DNA of 64,000 nucleotides from Ananas comosus (taxonomy: Eukaryota > Streptophyta > Magnoliopsida > Poales > Bromeliaceae), in assembly GCF_001540865.1 (NCBI RefSeq), contig NC_033623.1, positions 6,320,975 through 6,384,974 of the forward strand, given 5' to 3'. The notes under the pieces are model-generated. The model had not been told where the DNA came from. It was given only the letters and a program-made list of their open reading frames with translations, and searched no databases. Position numbers and translations under genes: made by a program. This document shows positions 48,083-57,431 of this stretch, in pieces. How positions within the stretch are numbered: position 1 is the first letter of the stretch; each line of letters begins with the position of its first letter.

Positions 48083-51000
48083 GCCTAGGAAGTGAAAGTA
48101 TTTTACCTTCCCGACATAACGCTCGAAGATAAAGAGAGAGTGGATCACCAAAGTTTCCTTCATTGTATAGAACTTTTGTCCCACCAGGGATGCTCTTAAG
48201 GGCTCGAAAATGCCGGATTGCTTCCTTAACAACACAATATTTTGTAAAGCATTCCACCAACAACCTAATTAGAAAAATTATAAAAACGTTTAATTCATCT
48301 AAACAGCATACTCAGCACTAGACCTATTTAAACCAGGTTAAGAGTTTAGCCTTATTATATCTTATAGGCTAAATTACATAAAACCCTCCTGTTAAAACCC
48401 GATTTTTCACTTTCCTCCCCTGTCATTTAAAAACTTTTGGCCCCTTATAAAATAAAAAATATTCACAGGGGGGTACGGTGTGAACTGTTATGACAAAATG
48501 ACCATTTTGCCCCTTACTATTTCGTCTCCTCCCTCATCTTGCTCGTCCATCATCTCAATCGGCCACAGTTCGCGCCTCGATCGGCTGCGGCTCCTCTCCA
48601 TTTTCTTCTCCACCTGCTCCCCTTTCTCCTCCTGCACCCCCATTGCCCCTCCATTTCGGCGACGGTAGAGNTTTTGGCCCCTTATAAAATAAAAAATATT
48701 CACAGGGGGGTACGGTGTGAACTGTTATGACAAAATGACCATTTTGCCCCTTACTATTTCGTCTCCTCCTGCAACCCTGTCGCCCCTCCATTTCGGTGAC
48801 AGTTGGGAGGAAATCGAGGTGGGAGTGGATAGAGAGGTAGGCAACGGCAACGAGGGCGAAGGCGAGGCAGCGGAGGAGGGCGAGGGGTGTTTGTGGGCAC
48901 GGACGGAGATGTGGGCGGGGGCGAGGTAGTGGAGGAGGGCGAGGCGACGAGGCGGAGGAGAGTGAAGCAATAGTACAGAGGGCGGAGGGTATTTTTGGTA
49001 TAAAAAATATTTTATAACGAAACCCTAACGGATCACTAACGGTAGGTGATGAAGTGAACATTTTTTATTTTATAAGGGGGCAAAATGTAGATTTTTAAAT
49101 GACAGGAGAGAAAAGTGAAAAATCGAATTTTAACAGAGGGGTTTTCTGTAATTTGGCCAAAAAAAAACATCAATTCATCACCAAAAGACTAAAAAGCTGA
49201 ATAAGCCAGCTAAAGCCACAACACGTAACAATAGTTGCCTTAAACTGAAAAGAAGAAACTTCATCTTGAATAGCCAACTAGAAAGTTGAATAATGAAGAT
49301 TTCATATCCAAAAATGTTTCAGCAATTAGTAGAAGAAGACATAAAATGATGTAATAGTAGCAACTGGACGAAAGAGATAAAGTTTATGTGGTAACTAAAA
49401 ACAATTATACGATTTATCCTTCACATTCTATTTTTCCAGCATTATAAATCAAATATAGCAAAAAGAATAGAAAATTTTCTCACGCATAAGTCTTCACATT
49501 GGGTTGTAGACGCTTGTGATCTTCAACCATCATTCCCAATAATTCCGCTACATCTTGCACCCTATACATAAAGAGACTAACATGGTAAATAACAGAGAAA
49601 GAAAAGATAACATAATAACTTGGAAACAACATACAAAAAACAAAGATCAATAGAGTTTCAGAAGCTTTATCAACAGATGCTGAATATGAGGTAATATCAA
49701 AAGATCAGAAACAGTGTAGAATCAATAATGACTGCTAACTAGAGATATGACTAAGCCAACAGTAAAAGGATAAAAGAGGAAAACTACTAAAAAACTGTTG
49801 AATATGGCAACAGACATATAAGAAATGAAGAGAATAAAAAATTATCCAAATATCCCTGCCAAGGGTGTAAATAGCATGTAGTAGACACATATCTTTTGCA
49901 GGTAATCAAAGCGGATAGCGAAAAGTGGGCGCCATAGAGGTCGCTATGAGCCCATAGCGAGATTCACCATAAATTATTTAAAAGTCTTCCTAATTGTATT
50001 TAAATTGAACATGGTAGAAATGATGTACCATCTCCAAACATAAAGTATTGCATTTCAAGTTACACCGTATTTATAATTGCAAATCTACTTATTTAAATAT
50101 CTATTCCTATTGATATTCTTAATTGTATTTACATTGAAAATAGTAGAAATACTATACCAATTCCAAATATAGAAGTATTGCATTTCAAGTTTCACCATAT
50201 TTATAATGGCAATTCTACTTAATATGGTGACCTTTGATAATCTTTGGTGGCCGCCAAAACACCCTCATGGTCACCATTTTGCTTTTTTTCTGCACACTAA
50301 TAAAACCCTAATTTTCTCACATGGTCCTTAAGATAACACGATTGAATAGTTTCCCAAGAACCTTTTAAGTACTTTATTTCTTACAATCAAACAATTTCTC
50401 AAGTTTTCCTTGATTTTAAGCCAAAACTAGCCTACCCAAATCTTTAGAAAATTGGGGCTTAAAATGGCCCTTGCCAGAGCAGCTGCTACGTGCGCTACAA
50501 CTGCTACAACTGCTAAAGCTGCTAAGCTGCTACATGCGCTACAATTGCTACAGCTGCTAAGCTGCTACATGCGCTACAACTGCTAGCGCTGCTAGAGCTA
50601 CTATGTATTAAGTAGAATTGCCATTATAAATATGGTGAAACACAATGTTTGCCCTCTAGTACAACCATCGTGGCCGCTATAGCAACCATAGCAACCGTTA
50701 TTTAGAACACAAATCCCTGCAAAGTTGTGCAATTACAATTTTATCCCTTAAAAAGTTTTAATTGGCAAACATGACCCTCTAAATTCTTAAAATTTTGAAA
50801 TATATCCCTCTCCATCAGTTGAGCTATCAAATTCACCAATCCGAGTGAAAATGAGGGAGAAAACGCTTTGATCATCATTTTCCATCTTTAATCTTTAATG
50901 TCTATGTTTACTGTCTCATATCATTCTATATGAGTCCTAAATCCCAAAACCTTAAAATCCGCATATATTTTCAATAGCATAACAGTCCTAATAGTAGAAG

Positions 51001-53334
51001 AAAACTATCTGATGGTAGTCAACCAGCACGGACAATTATGCAACATTTAGAAAATTCAGAGGGATCATTTACAATTCAAAATTTTGAAAGGATAAATACA
51101 TATCTTCCAAACTTGCAATAAAATTTTGAAAGGACAAATCGATATCTTCCAAACTTGCAATAAAATTTTGAAGGACAAATCCGTAATTTATAAATTTGCA
51201 AGGACATATGCCTTGACAAAAGAAAAACTAACATGGAGATTCTAGGAGAATATCTGCAATGCAAAGAAAAACTAATACGGAGAATGTGGGAGAATACCGG
51301 TGACATGACCTTGCTGCACCATTCTTTTCGGCAAAAAGTTTGAATACCCACATAAATATACCATTCACTCAGATCCCAATATATTACTATATTAACAAGC
51401 TTTAAATGTGCCAAATAATATACAAAGGAACTCTAAACCAAAAGGTAGAATAGAATTGTAGCAGATTTTGAACATAATGTCAAATCAATGATTTCAAGTA
51501 TAGCATAGTCCTACCATGATAAGTCTGCAAAGCAAAAGATGAATATAAAATAGAGAAAAAAATCCAAGGTAAATCTCTTATTTAAATTGGTAGCTCTACC
51601 TGTCATAGGACTCTGCTCTAGTGTATGCTTGTATAACCCAATTATATGTTTCAGTGTCAGGTTTCATGAAATCTGCAAAACAAGTATGTATTTATGCAAA
51701 TATACAAGCATGGAGTTTAAGCACCTAGATATGACTTCAAATATTCAACAATAGATGTATAATTTCTATACCTTCACCACCATATTCCATATTCTCAAAT
51801 GTTGCAAATGCTATTTCTGGTATTCCACAAGTTGCCTACATAAGCTATTCAAAATATGAACTGACCAGCAGGATACATACATAATATGTGGCAATCATAA
51901 GCTAAAAATAAGCAAATGAACAACAAACTTTTTATACTATGTAATCTTAAAAAGATGAACTAACTTTCCTTACCTGTACGCTAAGAAGACAATTAAAGTG
52001 GAATGTGGTGGCCATTCTTCCTGCAGCCTCCATCTCATATGCAATGGTCAGAGCATTAGAATGGTCTCCAGCTTTACAGTCTTCTTCAATGAGGAGATCG
52101 TAAAGTTCATCAGTCGCTCTTAATCCACCTTTAGATCCTTTAAGAAATACCGTATTGGCATGATCCAAATAGCGGTTCCTGACCAGCTCCTCTGTGTTCG
52201 GAGAGACAAAATTCTTAGTCAAGTTCAACAAAGACAAATGGGTCCAAATGCATCAAAGTATATAACTTCAGTACCAACAAGAACAAGCCAAGCTTTGCGG
52301 ATATCAAATTTTAATTTTTCCATGGCTGCGAGAATTTCCATGCCCCTAGTTGCACGGCCTCTGGAACCAAACAAGCGGATCAGAGCAACAAATGTTTCGT
52401 GTAGCGGACGTAGGCCTGCACTCAATTCCCTTCTGAGAGTTTGCATCTGCATTAAAAATATTAGTTGGTCAGCACGAATGCATTCTATTTTTCAGGTACT
52501 ATCAGATTGAGAATTGGAAAAGAAACACAAGCAACCAATAACGTAGGTGACTTACCCTGGTCACACGCAGAATTTACAAGATGGAAAATAGTAATCTATG
52601 GATGTAACTAGCTGTCAGTCTCCCTTTATTATTCCAGCTTTACAATATATTAAAAGAATAATACTGCCGCCAAAGTTATGCGTAAACAAAGGGGGCAAAA
52701 ATATCAACAAATACCTGTTCTCCTTTCCACCCTTTGAAGATATGTTCAAATCTTTCATTTCTACTATTTTCAGATCAGGTGCGTGTTCTGGTTTGATGTT
52801 AGAACAGAATGTTTCTTTAAAATGCTTCACTATAACAAACAGCTACTGGCGAAAAGAAAGGGCTGCGAGTTCAGAATTTCGGGACGGAAGATACGGGCTT
52901 ACCGCGCCCTCCTCATCGCCGGAGAGGGTTTGCGAGACGATGAGGCCGTGGAAGGAGCGGGGGCCGGGGCTGAGGCCGGCGGCGACCATGTCGTAGATGA
53001 CGTCGGTGACGCCGGCGGAGTCGCGCTTACGGGCGCGCTCCATGAGCTCCTCCATGAAGGTGAACCTCAGCCCCTTCTCCGCCGTCGACACCGTGGCGCT
53101 CGATGATGAAGAAAAGGAGGAGGAGGAGGAAGAAGAGGATTCGTCGTCCTTGGAAGATTGCTTCTTCCTCCGGCCCTTCCTCTCCGGGGTGGAGACCGCA
53201 AAGAGGACGGGGGATGCTCGGGGCTTCGAATGGGACAGAGGAGAAGCGTGGGGGAAGTTTCGGCTCAAGGATAGGGGAAACGCCATGGATTTGTAAACCT
53301 TGGAGGAGAACGGGTGGTGAGGAGGAAGAGACAT
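29575..53334 (-). CDS. PTAC3: pTAC3 (PAP1), plastid-encoded RNA polymerase-associated SAP protein
   Basis: Exons (- strand, 5' to 3'): 53334-52903, 52446-52275, 52191-51974, 51835-51772, 51672-51600, 49561-49484, 48264-48107, 38467-38299, 35160-34698, 34193-33816, 31632-31429, 30438-30305, 29755-29575. They sum to 2724 bases, 907 codons plus TGA, and all phases join. Arabidopsis pTAC3 is about the same size. A Ser/Arg-rich chloroplast transit-like N-terminus is followed by a Ser-run, PPR-like helical repeats (about 90-440), a SAP domain (about 555-589, [20 protein letters not shown]), an acidic segment (about 650-735) and a conserved C-terminal part with [12 protein letters not shown]. pTAC3 belongs to the plastid transcriptionally active chromosome and PEP complex and is needed for PEP-dependent transcription; its SAP domain suggests DNA contact. 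A second in-frame ATG at 53286 (MAFPLSLS) may be the real start. The gene looks intact, but introns 5-8, 10 and 11 are filled with transposable elements. Confidence 0.93.
29975..30240. mobile_element. small hAT-like MITE in PTAC3 intron 12
   Basis: The ends GCCTATTTGGCCTGGCTGC and, inverted, GGCCATTTGGCCTAGCTTC are imperfect terminal inverted repeats about 250 bases apart. Inside are short mirrored GAAGCAGAAGC tracts. No clean target duplication was found, so the superfamily is uncertain. Confidence 0.5.
30439..31428 (-). other. PTAC3 intron 11 with GC-AG borders
   Basis: The exon 11 end CACAAG is followed by GCATGT rather than GT. The acceptor TTTCAG precedes GTGATAG at 30438. Only this join keeps phase and the conserved KIM-HK/VIELGG protein junction. 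GC-AG introns are a known minor class of normal plant introns. It also holds a fold-back MITE-like stretch at about 31080-31380. Confidence 0.75.
32762..32938. repeat. two adjacent short tandem duplications, intron 10
   Basis: GGAAGCTAGGAGTTTTA...GACTTTGAAAGGACTT occurs twice (about 32785 and 32820). Right after it, AGCATCGATAATTTGGTAG...TTTTACTT (36 bases) occurs twice (about 32862 and 32898). Confidence 0.88.
32955..33448 (+). mobile_element. TRIM retrotransposon (494 bp), TSD CTTAT
   Basis: Two short LTRs, 32955-33128 and 33282-33448, start TGTGAGACCCC and end GGGGCGTCACA. Directly after the first is TGGTATCAGAGC (33131-33142), a perfect tRNA-Met primer site; before the second is the purine tract AAAGGAGGGG. 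CTTAT flanks both ends (32950-32954, 33449-33453). Only about 150 bases lie between the LTRs, with no coding capacity, as in terminal-repeat retrotransposons in miniature. It lies antisense to PTAC3 in intron 10. Confidence 0.93.
34330..34615. mobile_element. fold-back MITE-like sequence, PTAC3 intron 9
   Basis: Repeated and inverted phrases such as CATGGAGTTTGATCACGATTT, AACTTAGTCCATGAAGTTTA and the reversed GATGGACTTAGTTAAAATTG make an imperfect stem. Similar phrases occur at 31080-31380. No target duplication was recognised. Confidence 0.4.
36053..36345. mobile_element. short (TA)n-flanked inverted-repeat element, family B copy 1
   Basis: (TA)n(GA)n precedes GTCCGGCTGGGATGCTATCG; the right end ...TTGATAGTATTCCAGCC is its inverted repeat, followed by TATATATA. 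The body contains CTCACTCAACCCTAAGGGGC. Length is about 230 bases without the microsatellites. Related copies are at 42503-42800, 45072-45305 and (split) 40008-42142. Confidence 0.7.
36398..37146. mobile_element. palindromic (TA)n-flanked element, family A copy
   Basis: The ends ...GAACTAGGCTACTATTAAC and CATAGCATAGTAGCCGGACTC are inverted, with GCACGGAGCGCTCC close to both ends and TTTTCGATGATG...TCGGCTCCGTTAAA inside. (TA)n lies on both sides. No ORF. Confidence 0.65.
37185..37540 (+). other. GC-richer unexplained island with a 123-codon ORF, PTAC3 intron 8
   Basis: Set between (TA)n tracts, this stretch has a balanced composition unlike its surroundings. An ORF (37210-37581) stays open until it runs into the microsatellite; only about 37210-37540 is non-repetitive. 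The peptide ([20 protein letters not shown] near its end) was not recognised. The base composition and texture resemble organellar DNA, so a mitochondrial insertion is possible, but nothing here proves it. I do not call it a gene. Confidence 0.35.
37612..38138. mobile_element. palindromic (TA)n-flanked element, family A copy
   Basis: It begins GAGCTAGTCTCCTATAAC with TAGTACCGGGGCCCAGTACTA and ends with CTCCGGAGTTCCGGTACTAT-like sequence and TAGTATAGTAGCC in inverse. Closely related to 42980-43494 and 44402-44943. (GA)n on the left, (TA)20 on the right. Confidence 0.7.
38845..39370. mobile_element. decayed family A copy
   Basis: It starts GAGTTGAGCTAGAAGCC and ends near GATGCCCTATCATCGACAATG, followed by TATGTATGTATATATA. 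Inner phrases (TCGACAATCG...CTGTTAAATATGA) match the family, but the arms are poorly paired. Confidence 0.5.
39407..39950. mobile_element. palindromic (TA)n-flanked element, family A, best-preserved copy
   Basis: The left end GAGTTGAGCTAGAATACTAT and right end ATAGTATTCTAGCTCAACTC are exact inverted repeats, and pairing continues inward through GGTAGCAAACAGGCTCCGTTG. (TA)n lies immediately outside both ends. At 544 bases with no ORF, it is a fold-back element that apparently inserted into a TA microsatellite. Confidence 0.8.
40967..41901 (+). mobile_element. Pack-MULE carrying a gene fragment, TSD TTTTAAAAA
   Basis: Terminal inverted repeats of about 120 bases start GAGTTATTTGCATAC and end GTATGCAAATAACCC. 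Inside them CCCTGCAAACATAGTGAATT and TTTTGCAGGGACAACTTATG are mirrored. The 9-base TTTTAAAAA lies on both sides (40958-40966, 41902-41910). The 935-base element has a GC-rich middle with a captured coding fragment and no transposase, which defines a Pack-MULE. Confidence 0.9.
41282..41530 (+). pseudogene. captured fragment of a beta-catenin-like protein 1 (CTNNBL1) gene
   Basis: An 83-codon stretch reads [20 protein letters not shown], then [18 protein letters not shown], then [20 protein letters not shown] and ends SKADPDE. This is the ARM-like repeat segment of CTNNBL1, a nuclear spliceosome-associated armadillo-type protein. It is GC-rich, as grass-like or recently captured exons often are. 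Only this piece is present, and the sequence after DPDE diverges, matching an exon end. The surrounding ORF 41210-41548 is longer, but its outer parts are repetitive filler. A functional protein is unlikely. Confidence 0.78.
42164..42465. mobile_element. short family A copy
   Basis: Between (GA)n and CATACATACATATATA. GTTTTCGATGATTAAACTTTCG near the left end mirrors GGAAGTCCCAGCGTCGAAAAC near the right. About 300 bases. Confidence 0.55.
42503..42800. mobile_element. family B copy 2
   Basis: It starts AGTCCAGCTGGGATACTATC and ends TAGTATTCCAGCCTAG. The 3' third (AAGACCCACATCATCC...AGCACCAATAGCT) is duplicated in tandem at about 42640 and 42702. Confidence 0.7.
42805..42985. repeat. (TATG/TATA)n and (GA)n microsatellite
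   Basis: Alternating TATG and TATATG units run into TATATATATATAGAGAGAGA between a family B and a family A element. Confidence 0.95.
42980..43494. mobile_element. palindromic family A copy
   Basis: GAGCTAGTCTCCTATACTAT and CTCCGGTACTATAG at the left are mirrored by CTCCGGTACTATAGATAGTA at the right. Paired inner arms include GATCCATACCGTTAAA and TTAACAGTGTGGATCG. (TA)n follows. Confidence 0.75.
43570..43862. mobile_element. short palindromic family A copy
   Basis: CTCCTATGCTTTCGAAAGTAC at the left is mirrored by CCGTACTTTCGAAAGTACAG at the right. It lies between (GA)n and the long TATATG array. Confidence 0.65.
43861..44400. repeat. 540-bp TATATG/TATG microsatellite array
   Basis: Almost pure mixtures of TATATG and TATG with rare GCATATG and TAC variants. 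It creates long overlapping artificial ORFs of Tyr/Met/Val/Cys or His/Thr/Ile on both strands. Confidence 0.97.
44402..44943. mobile_element. palindromic family A copy
   Basis: TTAGGCTACTATACTATC with CCGGAGCTCTGGTACTATAG at the left is mirrored by CCGGAGCTCCGGTACTATAG and TATAGGAGACTAGCTC at the right. Microsatellites border both ends. Confidence 0.75.
45072..45305. mobile_element. family B copy 3
   Basis: GTCCGGCTGGGATACTATCG at the left and TTGGTAGTATTTCAGCC at the right, between TATATG tracts. Confidence 0.7.
45346..48428. repeat. large near-perfect palindrome in PTAC3 intron 7/exon 7
   Basis: Positions x and 93749-x are reverse complements from about 45428 to 48321, except for the middle 270 bases. 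The pairing continues outside (45347-45410 against 48362-48428) after a short mismatched stretch that is a T/G homopolymer run on the left. The arms contain exon 7, four family A type palindromes and microsatellites. The centre (46740-47009) holds three copies of one 80-base segment (ATGAGTATAGAGGACTTCG), two forward and one reverse. A single N at 45346 sits at the left limit. It is either a real inverted duplication or a long-read/assembly artefact. Confidence 0.85.
45485..45642 (+). pseudogene. inverted duplicate of PTAC3 exon 7
   Basis: Base-identical to exon 7 (48107-48264) but on +, antisense to the gene. It encodes [19 protein letters not shown] in the wrong orientation for PTAC3 and cannot be spliced into the mRNA in the sense direction. 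The exon in gene orientation at 48107-48264 is the functional one. Confidence 0.88.
48362..49160. mobile_element. MULE-like element with GC-rich filler, PTAC3 intron 6
   Basis: The left end GGCTAAATTACATAAAACCC and, inverted at the right, GGCCAAATTACAGAAAACCC are about 100-base terminal inverted repeats that include GATTTTTCACTTTCCTC and CCCCTTATAAAATAAAAAAT. A GC-rich, gene-like interior (48530-48990) with Glu/Gly-rich frames was not identified. No matching 9-base duplication was found on the left (TATCTTATA versus A-run on the right). The interior contains an N join at 48671. Confidence 0.65.
48431..48773. repeat. 102-bp direct duplication across an N
   Basis: 48431-48532 and 48672-48773 are identical (TTTTGGCCCC...TCGTCTCCTCC), with the N at 48671 exactly at the join. 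CCCCTCCATTTCGG is repeated as well. This is the pattern of an unmerged contig overlap. Confidence 0.8.
49860..50715. repeat. repetitive DNA in PTAC3 intron 5
   Basis: Mirrored GCGGATAGCG...CGCCATAGAGGTCGCTATG (about 49910) and GTGGCCGCTATAGCAACCAT (about 50670) suggest an old DNA transposon. Inside, a 110-base unit ending GTATTGCATTTCAAGTT is duplicated (about 49990 and 50130). A (GCTACAACT/GCTAAGCT)n minisatellite lies at 50480-50610. Confidence 0.55.
51085..51185. repeat. 48-bp tandem duplication, PTAC3 intron 5
   Basis: ATATCTTCCAAACTTGCAAT with AAAATTTTGAAAGGA occurs twice in succession, with a third partial copy. Confidence 0.8.
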
Positions 53335-53748
53335 GGATAAGGGGAGAGAGGAGTAACGAGCGGGGTTTTGGGAGGGAGAAGGAAGTGGGACTGTGGGAGG
53401 GTGATTCTTTTTTTTAATAATTCCAAAAATTTCAAATTGGCCAAGATGACTTTTCGAAAATTTTATTTGAACAATTTTAAACTTCTTCCCACCAATTTAG
53501 CAACACATAAGTGCCTGTTTGGTTTCGAAAAACAAAAAAAAAAAAAAATTCTAACGAAAAAAAATTTTAATTTCTGTTGTTTAATTTTGCCGAAAAAAAA
53601 TAACGTGCTTGGTTGATAAAAAAAAAATAAAAAGTAGTTTTTTATTTTTATATTACTTATTTGATTCGATAGAAAATTTAGTATAAAAATACCTTCTAAC
53701 AAAGAAGCGTAAGATTACTCACTTTTAAAAATTTTATTTATAAAACTA
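53335..53748 (-). promoter_or_regulatory. PTAC3 upstream region
   Basis: About 410 bases lie between the PTAC3 start codon and a transposon cluster. Poly-A/T tracts at 53530-53640 and a GTGCCTGTTTGGTTTCG phrase suggest an embedded MITE remnant. No convincing TATA box at a defined distance was found. The promoter is compact, with a gypsy solo LTR starting about 415 bases upstream. Confidence 0.4.
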
Positions 53749-54971
53749 TATAGTGTTTCTGAGCTTTGGATAGGATTGGCTTCAGTATTAGTGACTGATC
53801 AACACATCTGAAGTGTGTCGGATTGAGTCGGAATCGTTTCTGCGCGAAATGGATGCAGAAATGGACTCGGCGCACTCAAATAAACAAAACTGGAGTTTTG
53901 CAAGATTCGGGCCCCCAGAACTGGCTTTGGGTCGTCCAGAAGTTGAGTGCAGAACTGAGCAGAACTGGAAGCCAATTCGGGTCCATGTTTCGAGCGCCCG
54001 GATGTGGGTCCGAAAGTTCACCTCGTGAGTATCGTTTGCGCTTACATGTGGCTGGTGGTAGGTGAGGCCCGCCGGAGCCGGATATGGGCGCAGCACACTA
54101 CTGGCAAAGACTCCGAGGAGGAAGCCTTGTGTAGCCGGGAGGATTCGGGTGCCCATAATGTGGGTCCAAGCGCCCGGAAGTGCCCGTTTCTGCTGAGTTG
54201 CGGGTTTACAGCTGTTGTTCTGAGGCTTATAGGACCGTTCTAACACCCTATAAATAGGTGCTATTCGACCCCAGTGAGCTCTTTTCACATGTTCTTTACA
54301 GAGAAGCCTCAAATTGCTTTTCTAACCCTCAGATTTCCTCAATTTGCATCCAATCTTTCAATTGGAAGGTGGTGGAGTGCTAGTTCTGCAGTTTTCCAGC
54401 AACGACCTTCGGTGTTTTGGCTCGTGTGCGACGTAGAAAGGTCGGATTGCGGTGAAACTTAGTTTGTTGGATTCTAGACTTCAAGAGGAATCCACTAAGT
54501 CCAATATTGCAGATTTTGGTGAAGGTTAGCTTGGTCGAACTCAAGTTCTTCTCTGCTGCTGTTGTTTTGGGCAGATTCTCAAGTTTATGAGTTTTCTTTG
54601 ATGCTATCTTTGGAGGCAGGAGGATTTTGGACCTGAGCTTGATATCTCAGTATACTCCACTTGATTTGAGACCCTCCTCACCAGATTTGGGGATTGATAG
54701 GTGAGTTTTGATATTGGAGTTGTCGGTTTAAGCTTAAGTGCTAAAATTTGGGGTTATTGATGCAACTTTGATGTTTTTGTGTTCAGATCTTCGAAGGATG
54801 TAGAGTTTGGACCAGAGGGTGATATTCTATCTTGGTTTACTAGTTTTGGGACCTTGCTACAGCTGATTTGGGTTTGGAAAGGTGAAGTTAGCATTGTATT
54901 TGAGCCAATTTAAGCTTAGGTGCTGAAATTAGGTGGATTTGGATGGATTTTGATGAATTTTGGTATTAGAT

Positions 54972-57431
54972 TGTCACGCCCCAATCCCCGCCAATTTGGT
55001 CGGGTTCGGGTCACGTCAACAGACGCCGAACGGACAGAGCCTCCCCTGTCCGCCCAAGGCTCTAATAACATGTATAAATAGGCAACCAACAAGAAAATTG
55101 CATATATAATATAAGGCTTGCACGAGGGCAAGCAGCAACGGAAGCGAAAGCTCTAAGCTATATATATACATCACACATGATATTTGATTTCATTTAAACC
55201 AAATTAAAGTAAACAAAGCTATTACATTACATTCAACCATCATATCTTTTACATTTAGTCATCCACCAAATACATGATTGTTTTTACAACTTTACATCTC
55301 TAAATCAACAAAATAAAGTTGATACATGTATAACAAAAAGGGAATGACTACGAAATGTGTAAAGTCCCGGTGGCCGCTACCTATGGCGCCAAACCCTTAC
55401 CTCGGTCCTCCGCCGCCCCGCTCGTGCTAGGACCTGTAGGGTTAGTGGTGTGAGAACTACAACGAAGTTTCCAGTGGGCTCGGCATCCGATCTCGCCGAC
55501 TTACCCACTAGGTCCATCCAGGCATAAGTATTTCAAAGGAAGAAAAGTAACCACTACTAATGCAACTAATACTATGCCTGCAAGAAAGAAGTCAGTGGAC
55601 ATATAATTTCAATGCGATATAGAAATGCATGCATGCTACAATCATAATCAAATTTTGGCTTTTACCCAATCTTACCGGTTAACTCTGTTAACCCCAATAA
55701 CTCACAACCCAAATCCCTTAATAACGGGGGACTCGAACCTCCCTAGGGACCGTCAACTGGTGGGACTTTACCACGCCCAGTGGTGACCAACTCCGGAGCG
55801 CACCGCTCGAGGGGGAGCGACCTCCCTCAAGCCAAGACGAAATGTGAGTATCGATCTAATCCTCAACTTGAGGACTCATAGCCACTAGTCACAATGCCAA
55901 TGTCACGATAGGTCTCTACCTATTCATTCTTGCCACTCTCAAGGCTTTACCTTTGACGATGTCAAAATGGGTTAAACTATATTCAACGGTTCATCTCTCA
56001 ATGCAAATCTTGTTTCTATGTCAATGTCACCCTTGTTTTCTATTGTCCAAGTCCATTCTCACATTCACACAACTTGAGGGTCCAATCACACATGTCCATT
56101 TTGGTTCTATCATCCTCTATGTTCAACTACGTTAGAAGCATATAAATGAAGTCAAACCAAGTTCCACATGTAACTACCCTACTATGCATGAATGGGTATA
56201 TATATAAAATATATGCTCAAGAATAGAGAAAACAGACATAGAAGGGAATCCAACGATTCCGGCGTGCACCCCCCACCTCTATTGGTTGTGTGGGTGTAGA
56301 TTATGAAAGCTCCCGCACTTTACGAAAGCCGATTCCGCGCCCTATAATCAAAATAGTGCCATATTAGGCCTTTTTGTACATGAACTATACTCTATCATTT
56401 TCGCAATGTTAAACGAAGTTGTCCCACGCGTTTAGGACACCCCCAATTAGGTTTCTACGGGGTCAATTTGTCCCCGAAAAATCCTAGGGCAAAAGCCCCA
56501 AATCCAAGCCCTAATATTGTCATTTAGGGTTTTCCCATGAATCGATCCCAATCCTAAGCAAACGATAGCTTAGAATCATCTAAGAAGCACTCTAGTAAGG
56601 TTTCTAGACCTTTGGTACCAACCCTAGGGCTCCAAACACCACTTCCAAGGATTCACCATGAGAGCACTTTGAGCTCTCATGGGAACCATGGTGTACATGG
56701 CTCAAAAGAGCCTTTAAAGCCTCTAGGGAGCACAAAGCTCCCATCTTCTAAGCCAAAATCCAAACCCTAGGCTCATTTCTACCAAAAACTCACCTTAGCC
56801 CTAGCTCCTCCAAGTCCTTCTTGTAGGAGAGCTTGTAGAACCCTCCAAAGCCTCCAAATCCTCCTCCTCTTCACTTCTTCTTCTTCTTCTCCAAGCCCTA
56901 GAGCAAGAGTTCTAGAGAGAGAAAGAGAGGAAATGGGTGAGAAGGGTGGAAATGGCTGTGGGAGAGAGAGGGGAGTCTATATATAGTGTTGTAACAATTG
57001 CATTTAAGCCCCTCCACTTGTTTCCCCTGATCTGCCCAGACTGGGCATTTTTCGCCTTCGGGGACCGGTCTCCCCGACCAGGGACCGGTTCCCGAACGGG
57101 AGTTTTCCAGGACTTAGCCAAATTTTCGAGTTTTTCTGCTGTTGCGCAGCGAGGGACCGGTCTCCCGAGAACCGGTCTCACCACCAAGGACCGGTTGCCT
57201 CAGGACTTCCTGGCAGGCTACGCGTACGGGGACCGGTCTCTCCTTCAGGGACCGGTCCCCGAGAGCTCAAAATCTGGGACTTAGCCAGATTTCCAAATTT
57301 GCTCTCCGGGTCCCTTTTTGCTCCGTTAGAGAACTCCAATACACTTTGGGTCCGCTTTAACCCATTCAATTTCGCGTTCCGCTCGTGTTGACGGAACTCG
57401 ACGCGATTTACGAGGGATGTGGTATGTTACA
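54972..57431 (-). mobile_element. gypsy solo LTR (2.46 kb), TSD TAGAT
   Basis: On + it starts TGTCACGCCCC and ends GGTATGTTACA. TAGAT flanks both sides (54967-54971, 57432-57436). It shares CCGAACGGACAG and CCGCCCAAGGCTC-type blocks with the LTR at 12827 and lacks internal retroelement sequence. Near its transcriptional 5' end it has an array of seven ACCGGT sites (57060-57260). Confidence 0.9.
57060..57260. repeat. array of ACCGGT-centred palindromes in LTR
   Basis: Seven ACCGGT cores, mostly GGGACCGGTCTCC or GGGACCGGTTCCC variants, in 200 bases. The last is GGGACCGGTCCCC, a perfect palindrome. A protein-binding role is inferred from palindromy and position only. Confidence 0.7.

Noticed and set aside
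52783..53417. ORFs on + opposite PTAC3 exon 1
   Set aside because: Shadow frames of GC-rich exon 1; the - strand frame has the transit-like start and joins the conserved gene.
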